Shown: piece by piece, positions 53,069 through 63,500 of the stretch | Layout: each line of letters begins with the position of its first letter | Numbering within the stretch: position 1 is the stretch's first letter | Assembly (NCBI GenBank): GCA_964036665.1 | Contig: OZ038531.1 | Location: 13,268,168-13,332,167 of the forward strand | Length of the DNA stretch: 64,000 nucleotides | Direction of reading: 5' to 3' | Source of the DNA: Gordius sp. MW1 | Taxonomy: Eukaryota > Nematomorpha > Gordioida > Gordea > Gordiidae | Notes under the pieces: generated by a model | Seen by the model: only the letters and a program-made list of their open reading frames with translations | Database searches by the model: none | Told to the model about the DNA's origin: nothing | Position numbers and translations under genes: made by a program

Positions 53069-56000
53069 TTAACATCTCAACCGTAATTGCTCCTCGTGTC
53101 TAACCGTGCGGTTATTAGAGCCCGTAAACTCAACCTCGTAGGCTTTTGAGCCCACGTGGGATTTCACCACAGCTTCCAACCACCGCTCGGTTCCACGATA
53201 CACGCGAGCCCATACTAAATTACCAACCTCGTACCGACTGGAAGCAGACTCGCTAGTTGTTAAACCGGAGTCCACCCACACATCGATCGGCACGCGAGGT
53301 AATCTATTTAAAAATATTTTACTAACAGGGGCGCGACACGGAAAGCGAGCGGACGCATTATGTAATAATCTATACATCCATATGCCGTCCTTCTCTACCT
53401 TCTCATTTTTCAACCATTTCTTAACGATCGCAACATGTCGTTCCGCCAACCCGTTAGAACTTGGGTGATATGGAGGTGTTAATAAATGCAGTATACCCCA
53501 TTTACCGCAAAACACCTTAAACTCGGCGCTAGTAAAGGCAGTACCGTTATCGGATACTATATACCTCGGGATACCATAAGCGCCCATTAAATTCTTTAAA
53601 AAATCAATAACCACCCCGGTAGACAGCTTCGTGACGCGTTGAAATTCAACCCAACTCGAAGCCGCGTCCACCAGTAAAAGATATTGTTTCGAATCAAAAT
53701 CGAAAAAGTCTAGATGTACCCGGTCCCAAACGTTTCGAGCCCGCGGCCACCTAGCTTGTTTATCGTGCTTGGGCATGCACGCATTTTTACTACACGCAGT
53801 ACATTTACGCCCATACATGCCAATATCAGCGCTCATTTTAGGCCACCAAACATAATTACGCGCCATTGCTTTCATTTTAGACGCGCCGTTATGTCCAGCA
53901 TGCAATAATTCTAACACTTGTGATCGCAACGCCCGTGGAATCACTATGCGTTCGCCACGTAGTTCAACCCCATTGTCAAGATAGAGTTCGTTAACCACGC
54001 CACGATAACACCTAGCGACCTCCTCGATTGTCGCCTGACCATTCAAGTATTTAGTAACCCCATGCAACTCCTCGTCCTTGTCCACCTCCTCCTTAAGGTT
54101 AACTGACGGAAAAGCTTGAGTTACAACATTAATCAAATAATTCTCACCCTCTAGTTCCTCCTTAGGTACCGCTTCATCGCTCTCACCTAAGCGCGATAAT
54201 GTGTCTGGTACATAGTTCGTTGCACCCTTTTTGTACTCCAAGGTTACGTCAAAGTTACCTAAGAACAACAACCATTTTTGTAACCTAGGGCTTAGCAACA
54301 AACTACCATTACACTTCGCAAAAAGAGGAACCAGTGGTTTATGGTCGGTAAAGATTTTAAACTTACGACCAATAAGATATTCACGACACTTATTTAACGC
54401 AAACACCACAGCCAAAGCCTCTTTTTCTATTACAGAATAATTAAGCTCTGCCGCCGTCAATTTACGTGAAAAAAATAGTATCGGCCGCTCTATTCCTTTA
54501 ATAACATGAAAGAGCATGCCACCTATACCACTCTTCGATGCGTCAACCGCCAACCCTATGGGAAGGTTACGATTAAAACACACCAGAACTGGGTCGCTTC
54601 CCAACAAGTTTTTCAACTTCTCGAAAGCTACCTGTTCTCTATCGGACCAAACAAAACGCACGTTGTCTTTAGTTAACCTATGCAAGGGAGCTGCTACCTC
54701 CGAGCAATGCGGTATAAACTTGCGATAATAATTCACAGACCCCATGAAAGACAAGACCTCCTTCTTGTTATTTGGGGCTCGTATCTTTAAAATCGCAGCC
54801 ACATTACTACCCAGAGGGCGTATTTTCCCACATGCAATAACGTGCCCTAAGAATGTCACTTCTGTCACTCCGATCATGCATTTTTTCATAGTTAGACGTA
54901 ATCCCCTCTCCTGGATGCGCCTAAGAACTGACTCTAAACGCGAATCGTGTTCCTGCATTGTAGTGCCAACAATCAGCACATCATCCAGGTAAAAGAATAC
55001 ACCGTCCAAACCCTGAAAAACGGAGGCCATAGTTTTCTGGAACACCGCCGCAGAAATACTCAACCCAAACGGCAAGCGATTAAACGAAAACAACCCCAAA
55101 GGAGTATTTATTGTCATCAACCGCGCCGAACGAGCACTTAATTTAATTTGTAAATATGCCGACCTTAGATCCAGCTTTGTAAAGAAACATGCATTATTTA
55201 GGTTCGCTAAAATTTCCTCCACCCGCGGCATTGGGTACTTAATTTCCACCAACCACGGATTAAGCGTAACCCTAAAATCAATACAAAGCCGCAAAGACCC
55301 ATCGACTTTCTTAACTGGAACCAGAGGAGTCGCCCACTCACTATAATCAACGGGCGTAATTATCCCCTGTTCCGTCCAGTCCCGCAGAACCGCATTTACC
55401 TCGTCCCGCCATATGAACGGGATGCGCCTACTTGGACAAAATTTGGGATAGGCCCCACGTTTGAGTCTCACCTCATATTCATAACCTTTCAAACACCCTA
55501 GACCCTCAGCAAAAACTGAATCGTAGCTCCTAACTACATTACGCAAATTCAATTGCCACCTGCCCAGGTCGCCGAATCCACTCAACACGTCCGTAGACGT
55601 CACACCCGTAGGCGTCACACCCGTAGGTGTACCGACGATTAACGTCGAAAGAGGTTTCACGACTAAAGTCGTAACTTCGGCACCACTCGGGAGCTCAATA
55701 TTACATATCATCGCAACCCCACCCGGGCAAGATTTCACACTAGGAGCTACCCAACAGCTAGGGGTTGTTTCTATCAATGAGTCACAGAGACCAAACCATC
55801 TAACATGCGGGCCTATCACCTGCAGCCAATCCCAACCCATTAAAGGATCGATTTTAGTGGCTGTTAAATATAATATCAATGTCCAACTCGCGTCACCAGC
55901 CGCCACCTCTACGCTGGCTTTGCCCACTAACTCCACCGCCGCGCCATCTAACTGGCGGGCATTAAAAAAAGGTCGGGAAGCTTTTTTACCAGGCCAAAAA

Positions 56001-56137
56001 TTATTAAATTGAAAAATGGACATTAAACTTACACAAGCTCCAGAGTCTAAAATAAATTTAACAAGCGTACCGTCTACCCACACCTTCGCCGTGGGCAGTC
56101 GCGTACCAAACAATAATTGGGGAATGGAGCTTGTCAA
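53069..56137 (-). CDS. pol: Pol polyprotein: protease, reverse transcriptase, RNase H, integrase
   Basis: A 1022-residue open frame. The aspartic protease motif DSGA is at residues 31-34. Reverse transcriptase spans about 230-430: KLDLRSAYLQ with Asp323 and the catalytic YLDD at 383-386. RNase H spans about 520-650, with Asp532 (AVDASKS), Glu573 and Asp598 (FTDHKPL) as probable active-site acids. Integrase follows, with an HHCC zinc-binding region (His746, His749, Cys779, Cys782) and a DD35E core (Asp810, Asp863 in VSDNG, Glu899 in NGLAER). A C-terminal segment from about 970 resembles the tail domain seen in Ty3/gypsy integrases. The order RT-RNase H-integrase assigns it to Ty3/gypsy. It would copy the element RNA in cytoplasmic particles and integrate the DNA. 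Composition is near-balanced, unlike the AT-rich satellite. The frame looks whole across these domains. Confidence 0.95.
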   Translation of the reverse strand: MTSSIPQLLFGTRLPTAKVWVDGTLVKFILDSGACVSLMSIFQFNNFWPGKKASRPFFNARQLDGAAVELVGKASVEVAAGDASWTLILYLTATKIDPLMGWDWLQVIGPHVRWFGLCDSLIETTPSCWVAPSVKSCPGGVAMICNIELPSGAEVTTLVVKPLSTLIVGTPTGVTPTGVTSTDVLSGFGDLGRWQLNLRNVVRSYDSVFAEGLGCLKGYEYEVRLKRGAYPKFCPSRRIPFIWRDEVNAVLRDWTEQGIITPVDYSEWATPLVPVKKVDGSLRLCIDFRVTLNPWLVEIKYPMPRVEEILANLNNACFFTKLDLRSAYLQIKLSARSARLMTINTPLGLFSFNRLPFGLSISAAVFQKTMASVFQGLDGVFFYLDDVLIVGTTMQEHDSRLESVLRRIQERGLRLTMKKCMIGVTEVTFLGHVIACGKIRPLGSNVAAILKIRAPNNKKEVLSFMGSVNYYRKFIPHCSEVAAPLHRLTKDNVRFVWSDREQVAFEKLKNLLGSDPVLVCFNRNLPIGLAVDASKSGIGGMLFHVIKGIERPILFFSRKLTAAELNYSVIEKEALAVVFALNKCREYLIGRKFKIFTDHKPLVPLFAKCNGSLLLSPRLQKWLLFLGNFDVTLEYKKGATNYVPDTLSRLGESDEAVPKEELEGENYLINVVTQAFPSVNLKEEVDKDEELHGVTKYLNGQATIEEVARCYRGVVNELYLDNGVELRGERIVIPRALRSQVLELLHAGHNGASKMKAMARNYVWWPKMSADIGMYGRKCTACSKNACMPKHDKQARWPRARNVWDRVHLDFFDFDSKQYLLLVDAASSWVEFQRVTKLSTGVVIDFLKNLMGAYGIPRYIVSDNGTAFTSAEFKVFCGKWGILHLLTPPYHPSSNGLAERHVAIVKKWLKNEKVEKDGIWMYRLLHNASARFPCRAPVSKIFLNRLPRVPIDVWVDSGLTTSESASSRYEVGNLVWARVYRGTERWLEAVVKSHVGSKAYEVEFTGSNNRTVRHEEQLRLRC

Positions 56138-56185
56138 ATTAAAATTTATTGTAGAATTATTTGAGCTCAGAGCGTCGACACACAG

Positions 56186-56824
56186 TCAACGTCCTCCAGC
56201 CCCAGAGCCAGATTGCCCACATGCGCACATAAAATCATCATTTTTATTTAATATCGCATTCGCGGCATGTGCACAATTACCATTATTACTTCTTGCCAAA
56301 GGCGCATTAAAATTACTATTCATAACATTTATTTCATCGGCCGGTATATTGCTAACATTACTGTATCTAACATTACAATCGTTAAATCCGTCCCGCCTAA
56401 CTGGAACGGAGCCACTAATATTCCTATACACATTGCGATCATTAAACTTATTCCATCTAACTGGTTCACTACCGTAACTCCCCCAATTCTTATTACCATT
56501 ATTAAAATCGTTAACTCTATTCCATCTTTCTGGCGCCTTACCGAAATTTTTCCTATTCTCGTTACCATCATTAAAACTCCCTTTCCCTTTAAAGTTTCTG
56601 CCGCCGCGCTTAGTACAAAACCTTATCACGTGCGGCCCTCCACAATTAAAGCATCTAACCTTCTGTTGTACCACATTAATTCTCCTCCCTTGTTGTAGTA
56701 TCATATAAAATGCGCACGCCAAACACAAGAATACTAAAATTAGCAACCAATGCGTTCGACAGGCGTCGATATAAAAGTGAACATCACTTCCCTGAGTTTC
56801 CTTGAACAGTGAAAACATCACCAT
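56186..56824 (-). CDS. gag: Gag-like protein with zinc knuckle
   Basis: A 212-residue open frame directly upstream of pol, about 50 bp away, in the place of gag. Residues 58-70 read CFNCGGPHVIRFC, a CX2CX3HX4C zinc knuckle that would bind element RNA. Residues 24-43 form a strongly hydrophobic stretch (HWLLILVFLCLACAFY) that could be a membrane segment, which is unusual for a gag. After the knuckle the protein becomes Asn/Gly/Arg-rich, with about three degenerate repeats of roughly 20-25 residues centred on the pattern P.RWN..ND.N. The role as RNA-binding structural protein rests on position and knuckle; the remaining parts I do not recognise. Confidence 0.7.
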   Translation of the reverse strand: MVMFSLFKETQGSDVHFYIDACRTHWLLILVFLCLACAFYMILQQGRRINVVQQKVRCFNCGGPHVIRFCTKRGGRNFKGKGSFNDGNENRKNFGKAPERWNRVNDFNNGNKNWGSYGSEPVRWNKFNDRNVYRNISGSVPVRRDGFNDCNVRYSNVSNIPADEINVMNSNFNAPLARSNNGNCAHAANAILNKNDDFMCACGQSGSGAGGR

Positions 56825-57417
56825 TTACTCCAAATATAACAATTTACTTACGCTTAAGCAAACTCAAAACCAACAAATATCACCAATAAATCAACGCAGT
56901 AATTTATTTAACCTAAAAAAAAAAAGGTATACGAATATATTTAATATTAAACCCGTACAATAAAATCTAAATCAAAGCCACAAAAAAGGTAAGCTAAACT
57001 ATAAACCCAAATCGCTTAAATAATAGTGTAATTTCAAATGCAGGGATCTAGTAAATCACCCCTAAGAGTAAAAATAATTTACCTAAAAAATTGCTTCAAA
57101 TCAAATTTCAAACACGAAATTGAAAATTAATTTTATTCAAAAGAATCCACTATGAAAATTAGGTCGATAAATAACTTTATTCACAAGATTAAAATAAACT
57201 AAATTATACGTACCCAACACAAAATTAATTTGACATCAAAGTTAAATTTAATTTAAAAAAAACGTTCATTCTAACAAACATAATAAAAGCATTCTAATAA
57301 TATAAATTCTAAATAATTTAATTGTTAAAATGAAATAAATGATTAATAGGATAAAGATGAAAAAAATAAAGTTGTTCATCATCATACTAACATAATAAGA
57401 TATAGCAAGTATTTTAA
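56825..57417 (-). other. AT-rich leader (5' untranslated region) of the retrotransposon
   Basis: About 590 bp between the primer-binding site and the gag-like ORF. It is very AT-rich, with homopolymer runs such as that near 56919-56928, and has no open frame of note. By position it is the untranslated leader of the element RNA, where packaging and splice-donor signals would lie. I see no specific structure. Confidence 0.7.
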
Positions 57418-57427
57418 GCTATCACCA
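57418..57427 (-). other. Probable tRNA primer-binding site
   Basis: The element strand reads TGGTGATAGC one base after the 5' LTR. A TGG start next to the LTR pairs with the CCA end of a tRNA and is the usual minus-strand primer site. I cannot assign the tRNA species from memory. Confidence 0.6.
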
Positions 57428-57694
57428 TTGTAATATACGCGTATGTTTTAATAGACGTTAACATTATATAAATATTTTATTCAAATCGTTAAGCAATCAA
57501 TGCTTACCTATTTTTCACGGATAATAGAAACAAACGAAATATTTTACAATTAAATGACAAAAGTTATGGAAGTATTACATGCGAAAATGGCTACGTTTAA
57601 ATTGGTGCAAAAATGAGGAGAGGGTGTAAGTACGTTGACGAGTGGGAGAGAGTTATATATAATGAGATCAAAATGGATAAGTGATAAGTGAATC

Positions 57695-57722
57695 TGAGTG
57701 TGTTGTCTTCAAATTTTATATA
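57695..57722 (-). promoter_or_regulatory. Core promoter of the 5' LTR: TATA box and initiator
   Basis: The element strand reads TATATAAAA at 57714-57722, then CTCAGAT with its A at 57695. The A lies 27 bases after the first T of the TATA box, the usual spacing for a start site, and TCAGA is close to the arthropod initiator TCAGT. This places U3 at about 57696-57956. The same pair is in the 3' LTR at 52024-52051. Confidence 0.6.
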
Positions 57723-57789
57723 TCGTGTTTCTCCACACCAACACAACACACCACAACTTCACAACAACAATATTGACAACTCCCCCATT

Positions 57790-57941
57790 GACGTATAACG
57801 AGCACCAGTAAATGATCTGACGTGATTGACGTGTAACGCGCACCAGTACATGACTTGACGTGATTGACGTGTAACGCGCACCAGTAACTGATCTGACGTG
57901 ATTGACGTGTAACGCGCACCAGTAACTGAATAGATAGACGT
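57790..57941 (-). repeat. Four 38-bp tandem repeats in the 5' LTR (U3)
   Basis: Same array as in the 3' LTR, with units starting at 57790, 57828, 57866 and 57904. The TGACGT-rich units lie about 70-220 bp upstream of the TATA box in element orientation, a likely enhancer array. Both LTRs carry the same four-unit state, as expected after recent reverse transcription. Confidence 0.85.
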
Positions 57942-57956
57942 ACGGCGATTACCACA

Positions 57957-57961
57957 GGATC
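57957..57961. repeat. Target-site duplication, right of LTR element
   Basis: Second copy of ggatc, which then continues as atagaaaccatgtctg, the normal continuation of the interrupted monomer. Confidence 0.92.
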
Positions 57962-60590
57962 ATAGAAACCATGTCTGAAAACGACACCTTTCATCGGATG
58001 CATACGGTAGAAAGAAAAATATGTGAAAAATTTTGAGGTAAAAATATTTATTTTTTTTGATTCTATGTAAAAGAGCATGAAAAAATATATAAAAGTAAGC
58101 CAATTTGAGAATCCTATTATCCTCGATTTACTTCCGAAAAGAGGTTTTAAGCTGCGAGAACTATCATTTTGACAAAAGACAACGTTTTATTGTTGCGATT
58201 AGTTTGTTGTATCGCAACGTGAGTGCTTAATTTCTCAAAAATGCATTATGTGATCATGATTTTAAAGTAATAGTTTTCTGATTCTGATAAATTTTTACTT
58301 TTTATCATCGAAACCACGTCTGATAACGACAACTTTCATCGGATGCATACGGATGAAAGAAAAATATGTGAAAAATTTTGAGGTAAAAATATTTATTTTT
58401 TTCGATTCTTTGTGAAAGAGCATGAAAAAATATATAAAAGTAAGCCAATTTGAGAATCCTATTATCCTCGATTTACTTCCGAAAAGAGGTTTTAAGCTGC
58501 GAGAACTATCATTTTGACAAAAGACAACGTTTTATTGTTGCGATTAGTTTGTTGTATCGCAACGTGAGTGCTTAATTTTTCAAAAATGCACTATGCGATC
58601 ATGATTTTAAAGTAATAGTTTTCTGATTCTGATAAATTTTTACTTTTTATCATCGAAACCACGTCTGAAAACGACAACTTTCATCGGATGCATACGGTTG
58701 AAAGAAAAATATGTGAAAAATTTGGAGGTAAAAATATTTATTTTTTTCGATTCTATGTGAAAGAGCGTAAAAAAATATATAAAAGTAAGCCAATTTGAGA
58801 ATCCTATTATCCTCGATTGACTTCCGCAAAGAGGTTTTAGGCTGCGAGAACTATCATTTTGACAAAAGACAACGTTTTATTGTTGCGATTAGTTAGTTGT
58901 ATCGCAACGTGAGTGCTTAATTTTTCAAAAATGCATTATGTGATCATGATTTCAAAGTAATAGTTTTCAGAATCTTATAAATTTTTACTTGGGATCATAG
59001 AAACCATGTCTGAAAACGACACCTTTCATCGGATGCATACGGTAGAAAGAAAAATATGTGAAAAATTTTGAGGTAAAAATATTTATTTTTTTTGATTCTA
59101 TGTAAAAGAGCATGAAAAAATATATAAAAGTAAGCCAATTTGAGAATCCTATTATCCTCGATTGACTTCCGCAAAGAGGTTTTAGGCTGCGAGAACTATC
59201 ATTTTGACAAAAGACAACGTTTTATTGTTGCGATTAGTTTGTTGTATCGCAACGTGAGTGCTTAATTTTTCAAAAATGCATTATGTGATCATGATTTTAA
59301 AGTAATAGTTTTCAGAATCTTATAAATTTTTACTTGGGATCATAGAAACCATGTCTGAAAACGACACCTTTCATCGGATGCATACGGTAGAAAGAAAAAT
59401 ATGTGAAAAATTTTGAGGTAAAAATATTTATTTTTTTCGATTCTTTGTGAAAGAGCATGAAAAAATATATAAAAGTAAGCCAATTTGAGAATCCTATTAT
59501 CCTCGATTTACTTCCGAAAAGAGGTTTTAAGCTGCGAGAACTATCATTTTGACAAAAGACAACGTTTTATTGTTGCGATTAGTTTGTTGTATCGCAACGT
59601 GAGTGCTTAATTTTTCAAAAATGCACTATGCGATCATGATTTTAAAGTAATAGTTTTCTGATTCTGATAAATTTTTACTTTTTATCATCGAAACCACGTC
59701 TGAAAACGACAACTTTCATCGGATGCATACGGTTGAAAGAAAAATATGTGAAAAATTTTGAGGTAAAAATATTTATTTTTTTCGATTCTATGTGAAAGAG
59801 CGTAAAAAAATATATAAAAGTAAGCCAATTTGAGAATCCTATTATCCTCGATTGACTTCCGCAAAGAGGTTTTAGGCTGCGAGAACTATCATTTTGACAA
59901 AAGACAACGTTTTATTGTTGCGATTAGTTAGTTGTATCGCAACGTGAGTGCTTAATTTTTCAAAAATGCATTATGTGATCATGATTTCAAAGTAATAGTT
60001 TTCAGAATCTTATAAATTTTTACTTGGGATCATAGAAACCATGTCTGAAAACGACACCTTTCATCGGATGCATACGGTAGAAAGAAAAATATGTGAAAAA
60101 TTTTGAGGTAAAAATATTTATTTTTTTTGATTCTATGTAAAAGAGCATGAAAAAATATATAAAAGTAAGCCAATTTGAGAATCCTATTATCCTCGATTGA
60201 CTTCCGCAAAGAGGTTTTAGGCTGCGAGAACTATCATTTTGACAAAAGACAACGTTTTATTGTTGCGATTAGTTTGTTGTATCGCAACGTGAGTGCTTAA
60301 TTTTTCAAAAATGCATTATGTGATCATGATTTTAAAGTAATAGTTTTCAGAATCTTATAAATTTTTACTTGGGATCATAGAAACCATGTCTGAAAACGAC
60401 ACCTTTCATCGGATGCATACGGTAGAAAGAAAAATATGTGAAAAATTTTGAGGTAAAAATATTTATTTTTTTCGATTCTTTGTGAAAGAGCATGAAAAAA
60501 TATATAAAAGTAAGCCAATTTGAGAATCCTATTATCCTCGATTTACTTCCGAAAAGAGGTTTTAAGCTGCGAGAACTATCATTTTGACAA

Positions 60591-63500
60591 AAGGCAACGT
60601 TTTATTGTTGCGATTAGTTTGTTGTAACGCAACGTGAGTGCTTAATTTTTCAAAAATGCACTATGCGATCATGATTTTAAAGTAATAGTTTTCTGATTCT
60701 GATAAATTTTTACTTTTTATCATCGAAACCACGTCTGAAAACGACAACTTTCATCGGATGCATACGGTTGAAAGAAAAATATGTGAAAAATTTTGAGGTA
60801 AAAATATTAATTTTTTTCGATTTTATGTGAAAGAGCATGAAAAAATATATAAAAGTAAGCCAATTTGAGAATCCTATTATCCTCGATTTACTTCCGAAAA
60901 GAGGTTTTAAGCTGCCAGAACTCTTCATTTTGACAAAAGACAACGTTTTATTGTTGCGATTAGTTTGTTGTATCGCAACGTGAGTGCTTAATTTTTGAAA
61001 ACTGCTCTATGCGATTATGATTTCAAAGTAATAGTTTTTAGATTCTGATAAATTTTTACTTGGGATCATAGAAACCACGTCTGAAAACGACAACTTTCAT
61101 CGGATGAATACGGTTCAAAGAAAAATATGTGAAAAATTTTGAGGTAAAAATATTTATTTTTTTCGATTCTATGTGAAAGAGCATGAATAAATATATAAAA
61201 GTAAGCCAATTTGAGAATCCTATTATCCTCGATTGACTTGCGCAAAGAGGTTTTAAGCTGCGAGAACTATCATTTTGACAAAAGACAACGTTTTATTGTT
61301 GCGATTAGTTTGTTGTATCGCAACGTGAGTGCTTAATTTTTCAAAAATGCATTATGTGATCATGATTTCAAAGTAATAGTTTTCAGAATCTTATAAATTT
61401 TTACTTAGGATCATAGAAACCATGTCTGAAAACGACACCTTTCATCGGATGCATACGGTAGAAAGAAAAATATGTGAAAAATTTTGAGGTAAAAATATTT
61501 ATTTTTTTTGATTCTATGTAAAAGAGCATGAAAAAATATATAAAAGTAAGCCAATTTGAGAATCCTATTATCCTCGATTTACTTCCGAAAAGAGGTTTTA
61601 AGCTGCGAGAACTATCATTTTGACAAAAGACAACGTTTTATTGTTGCGATTAGTTTGTTGTATCGCAACGTGAGTGCTTAATTTTTCAAAAATGCATTAT
61701 GTGATCATGATTTCAAAGTAATAGTTTTCAGAATCTTATAAATTTTTACTTGGGATCATAGAAACCATGTCTGAAAACGACACCTTTCATCGGATGCATA
61801 CGGTAGAAAGAAAAATATGTGAAAAATTTTGAGGTAAAAATATTTATTTTTTTTGATTCTATGTAAAAGAGCATGAAAAAATATATAAAAGTAAGCCAAT
61901 TTGAGAATCCTATTATCCTCGATTTACTTCCGAAAAGAGGTTTTAAGCTGCGAGAACTATCATTTTGACAAAAGACAACGTTTTATTGTTGCGATTAGTT
62001 TGTGGTATCGCAACGTGAGTGCTTAATTTTTCAAAAATGCACTATTCGATCATGATTTTAAAGTAATAGTTTTCTGATTCTGATAAATTTTTACTTTTTA
62101 TCATCGAAACCACGTCTGATAACGACAACTTTCATCGGATGCATACGGTTGAAAGAAAAATATGTGAAAAATTTTGAGGTAAAAATATTTATTTTTTTCG
62201 ATTCTTTGTGAAAGAGCATGAAAAAATATATAAAAGTAAGCCAATTTGAGAATCCTATTATCCTCGATTTACTTCCGAAAAGAGGTTTTAAGCTGCGAGA
62301 ACTATCATTTTGACAAAAGGCAACGTTTTATTGTTGCGATTAGTTTGTTGTAACGCAACGTGAGTGCTTAATTTTTCAAAAATGCACTATGCGATCATGA
62401 TTTTAAAGTAATAGTTTTCTGATTCTGATAAATTTTTACTTTTTATCATCGAAACCACGTCTGAAAACGACAACTTTCATCGGATGCATACGGTTGAAAG
62501 AAAAATATGTGAAAAATTTTGAGGTAAAAATATTAATTTTTTTCGATTTTATGTGAAAGAGCATGAAAAAATATATAAAAGTAAGCCAATTTGAGAATCC
62601 TATTATCCTCGATTTACTTCCGAAAAGAGGTTTTAAGCTGCCAGAACTCTTCATTTTGACAAAAGACAACGTTTTATTGTTGCGATTAGTTTGTTGTATC
62701 GCAACGTGAGTGCTTAATTTTTGAAAACTGCTCTATGCGATTATGATTTCAAAGTAATAGTTTTTAGATTCTGATAAATTTTTACTTGGGATCATAGAAA
62801 CCACGTCTGAAAACGACAACTTTCATCGGATGAATACGGTTCAAAGAAAAATATGTGAAAAATTTTGAGGTAAAAATATTTATTTTTTTCGATTCTATGT
62901 GAAAGAGCATGAAAAAATATATAAAAGTAAGCCAATTTGAGAATCCTATTATCCTCGATTGACTTGCGCAAAGAGGTTTTAAGCTGCGAGAACTATCATT
63001 TTGACAAAAGACAACGTTTTATTGTTGCGATTAGTTTGTTGTATCGCAACGTGAGTGCTTAATTTTTTAAAATGCACTATGCGATCATGATTTTAAAGTA
63101 ATAGTTTTCTGATTCTGATAAATTTTTACTTTTTATCATCGAAACCACGTCTGAAAACGACAATTGTCATCGGATGCATACGGTTGAAAGAAAAATATGT
63201 GAAAAATTTTGAGGTAAAAATATTTATTTTTTTCGATACTATGTGAAACCGCATGAAAAAATATATAAAAGTAAGCCAATTTGAGAATCCTATTATCCTC
63301 GATTTACTTCCGAAAAAAGGTTTTGAGCTGCGAGAACTATCATTTTGACAAAAGACAACGTTTTATTGTTGCGATTAGTTTGTTGTATCGCAACGTGAGT
63401 GCTTAATTTTTGAAAACTGCTCTATGCGATTATGATTTCAAAGTAATAGTTTTTAGATTCTGATAAATTTTTACTTGGGATCATAGAAACCACGTCTGAA

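Larger units (their letters stand above)
51758..57956 (-). mobile_element. Ty3/gypsy LTR retrotransposon, looks largely whole and young
   Basis: A 6199-bp element bounded by two 528-bp LTRs and a 5-bp target duplication, inserted in a satellite monomer. In element order (right to left) it has a 5' LTR, primer-binding site, AT-rich leader, gag-like gene, pol with protease-RT-RNase H-integrase order (diagnostic of Ty3/gypsy, not copia), an extra Arg/Gly-rich ORF, a polypurine tract and a 3' LTR. I see no envelope-like gene with a signal peptide and fusion region. Motifs such as RT YLDD and integrase DD35E, and the general look of pol, resemble K02A2.6/Mag-type invertebrate elements; the lineage is an inference. 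The two LTRs looked identical to me, so the insertion is recent compared with the satellite. Confidence 0.95.
57429..57956 (-). repeat. 5' LTR of the Ty3/gypsy element
   Basis: 528 bp, matching the left LTR base for base by eye. On the element strand it starts TGTGGT at 57956 and ends TACA at 57429. Because the coding strand is minus, this right-hand copy is the 5' LTR and would hold the active promoter. Confidence 0.95.

Noticed and set aside
53714-55141. Plus-strand open frames of 64-82 codons within the pol region
   Set aside because: They are antisense shadows of pol with no recognisable domains.
56016-56698. Plus-strand open frames of 143-153 codons opposite the gag-like gene
   Set aside because: They are antisense to gag and pol and driven by the Asn-rich coding strand. 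The zinc knuckle is on the minus strand.
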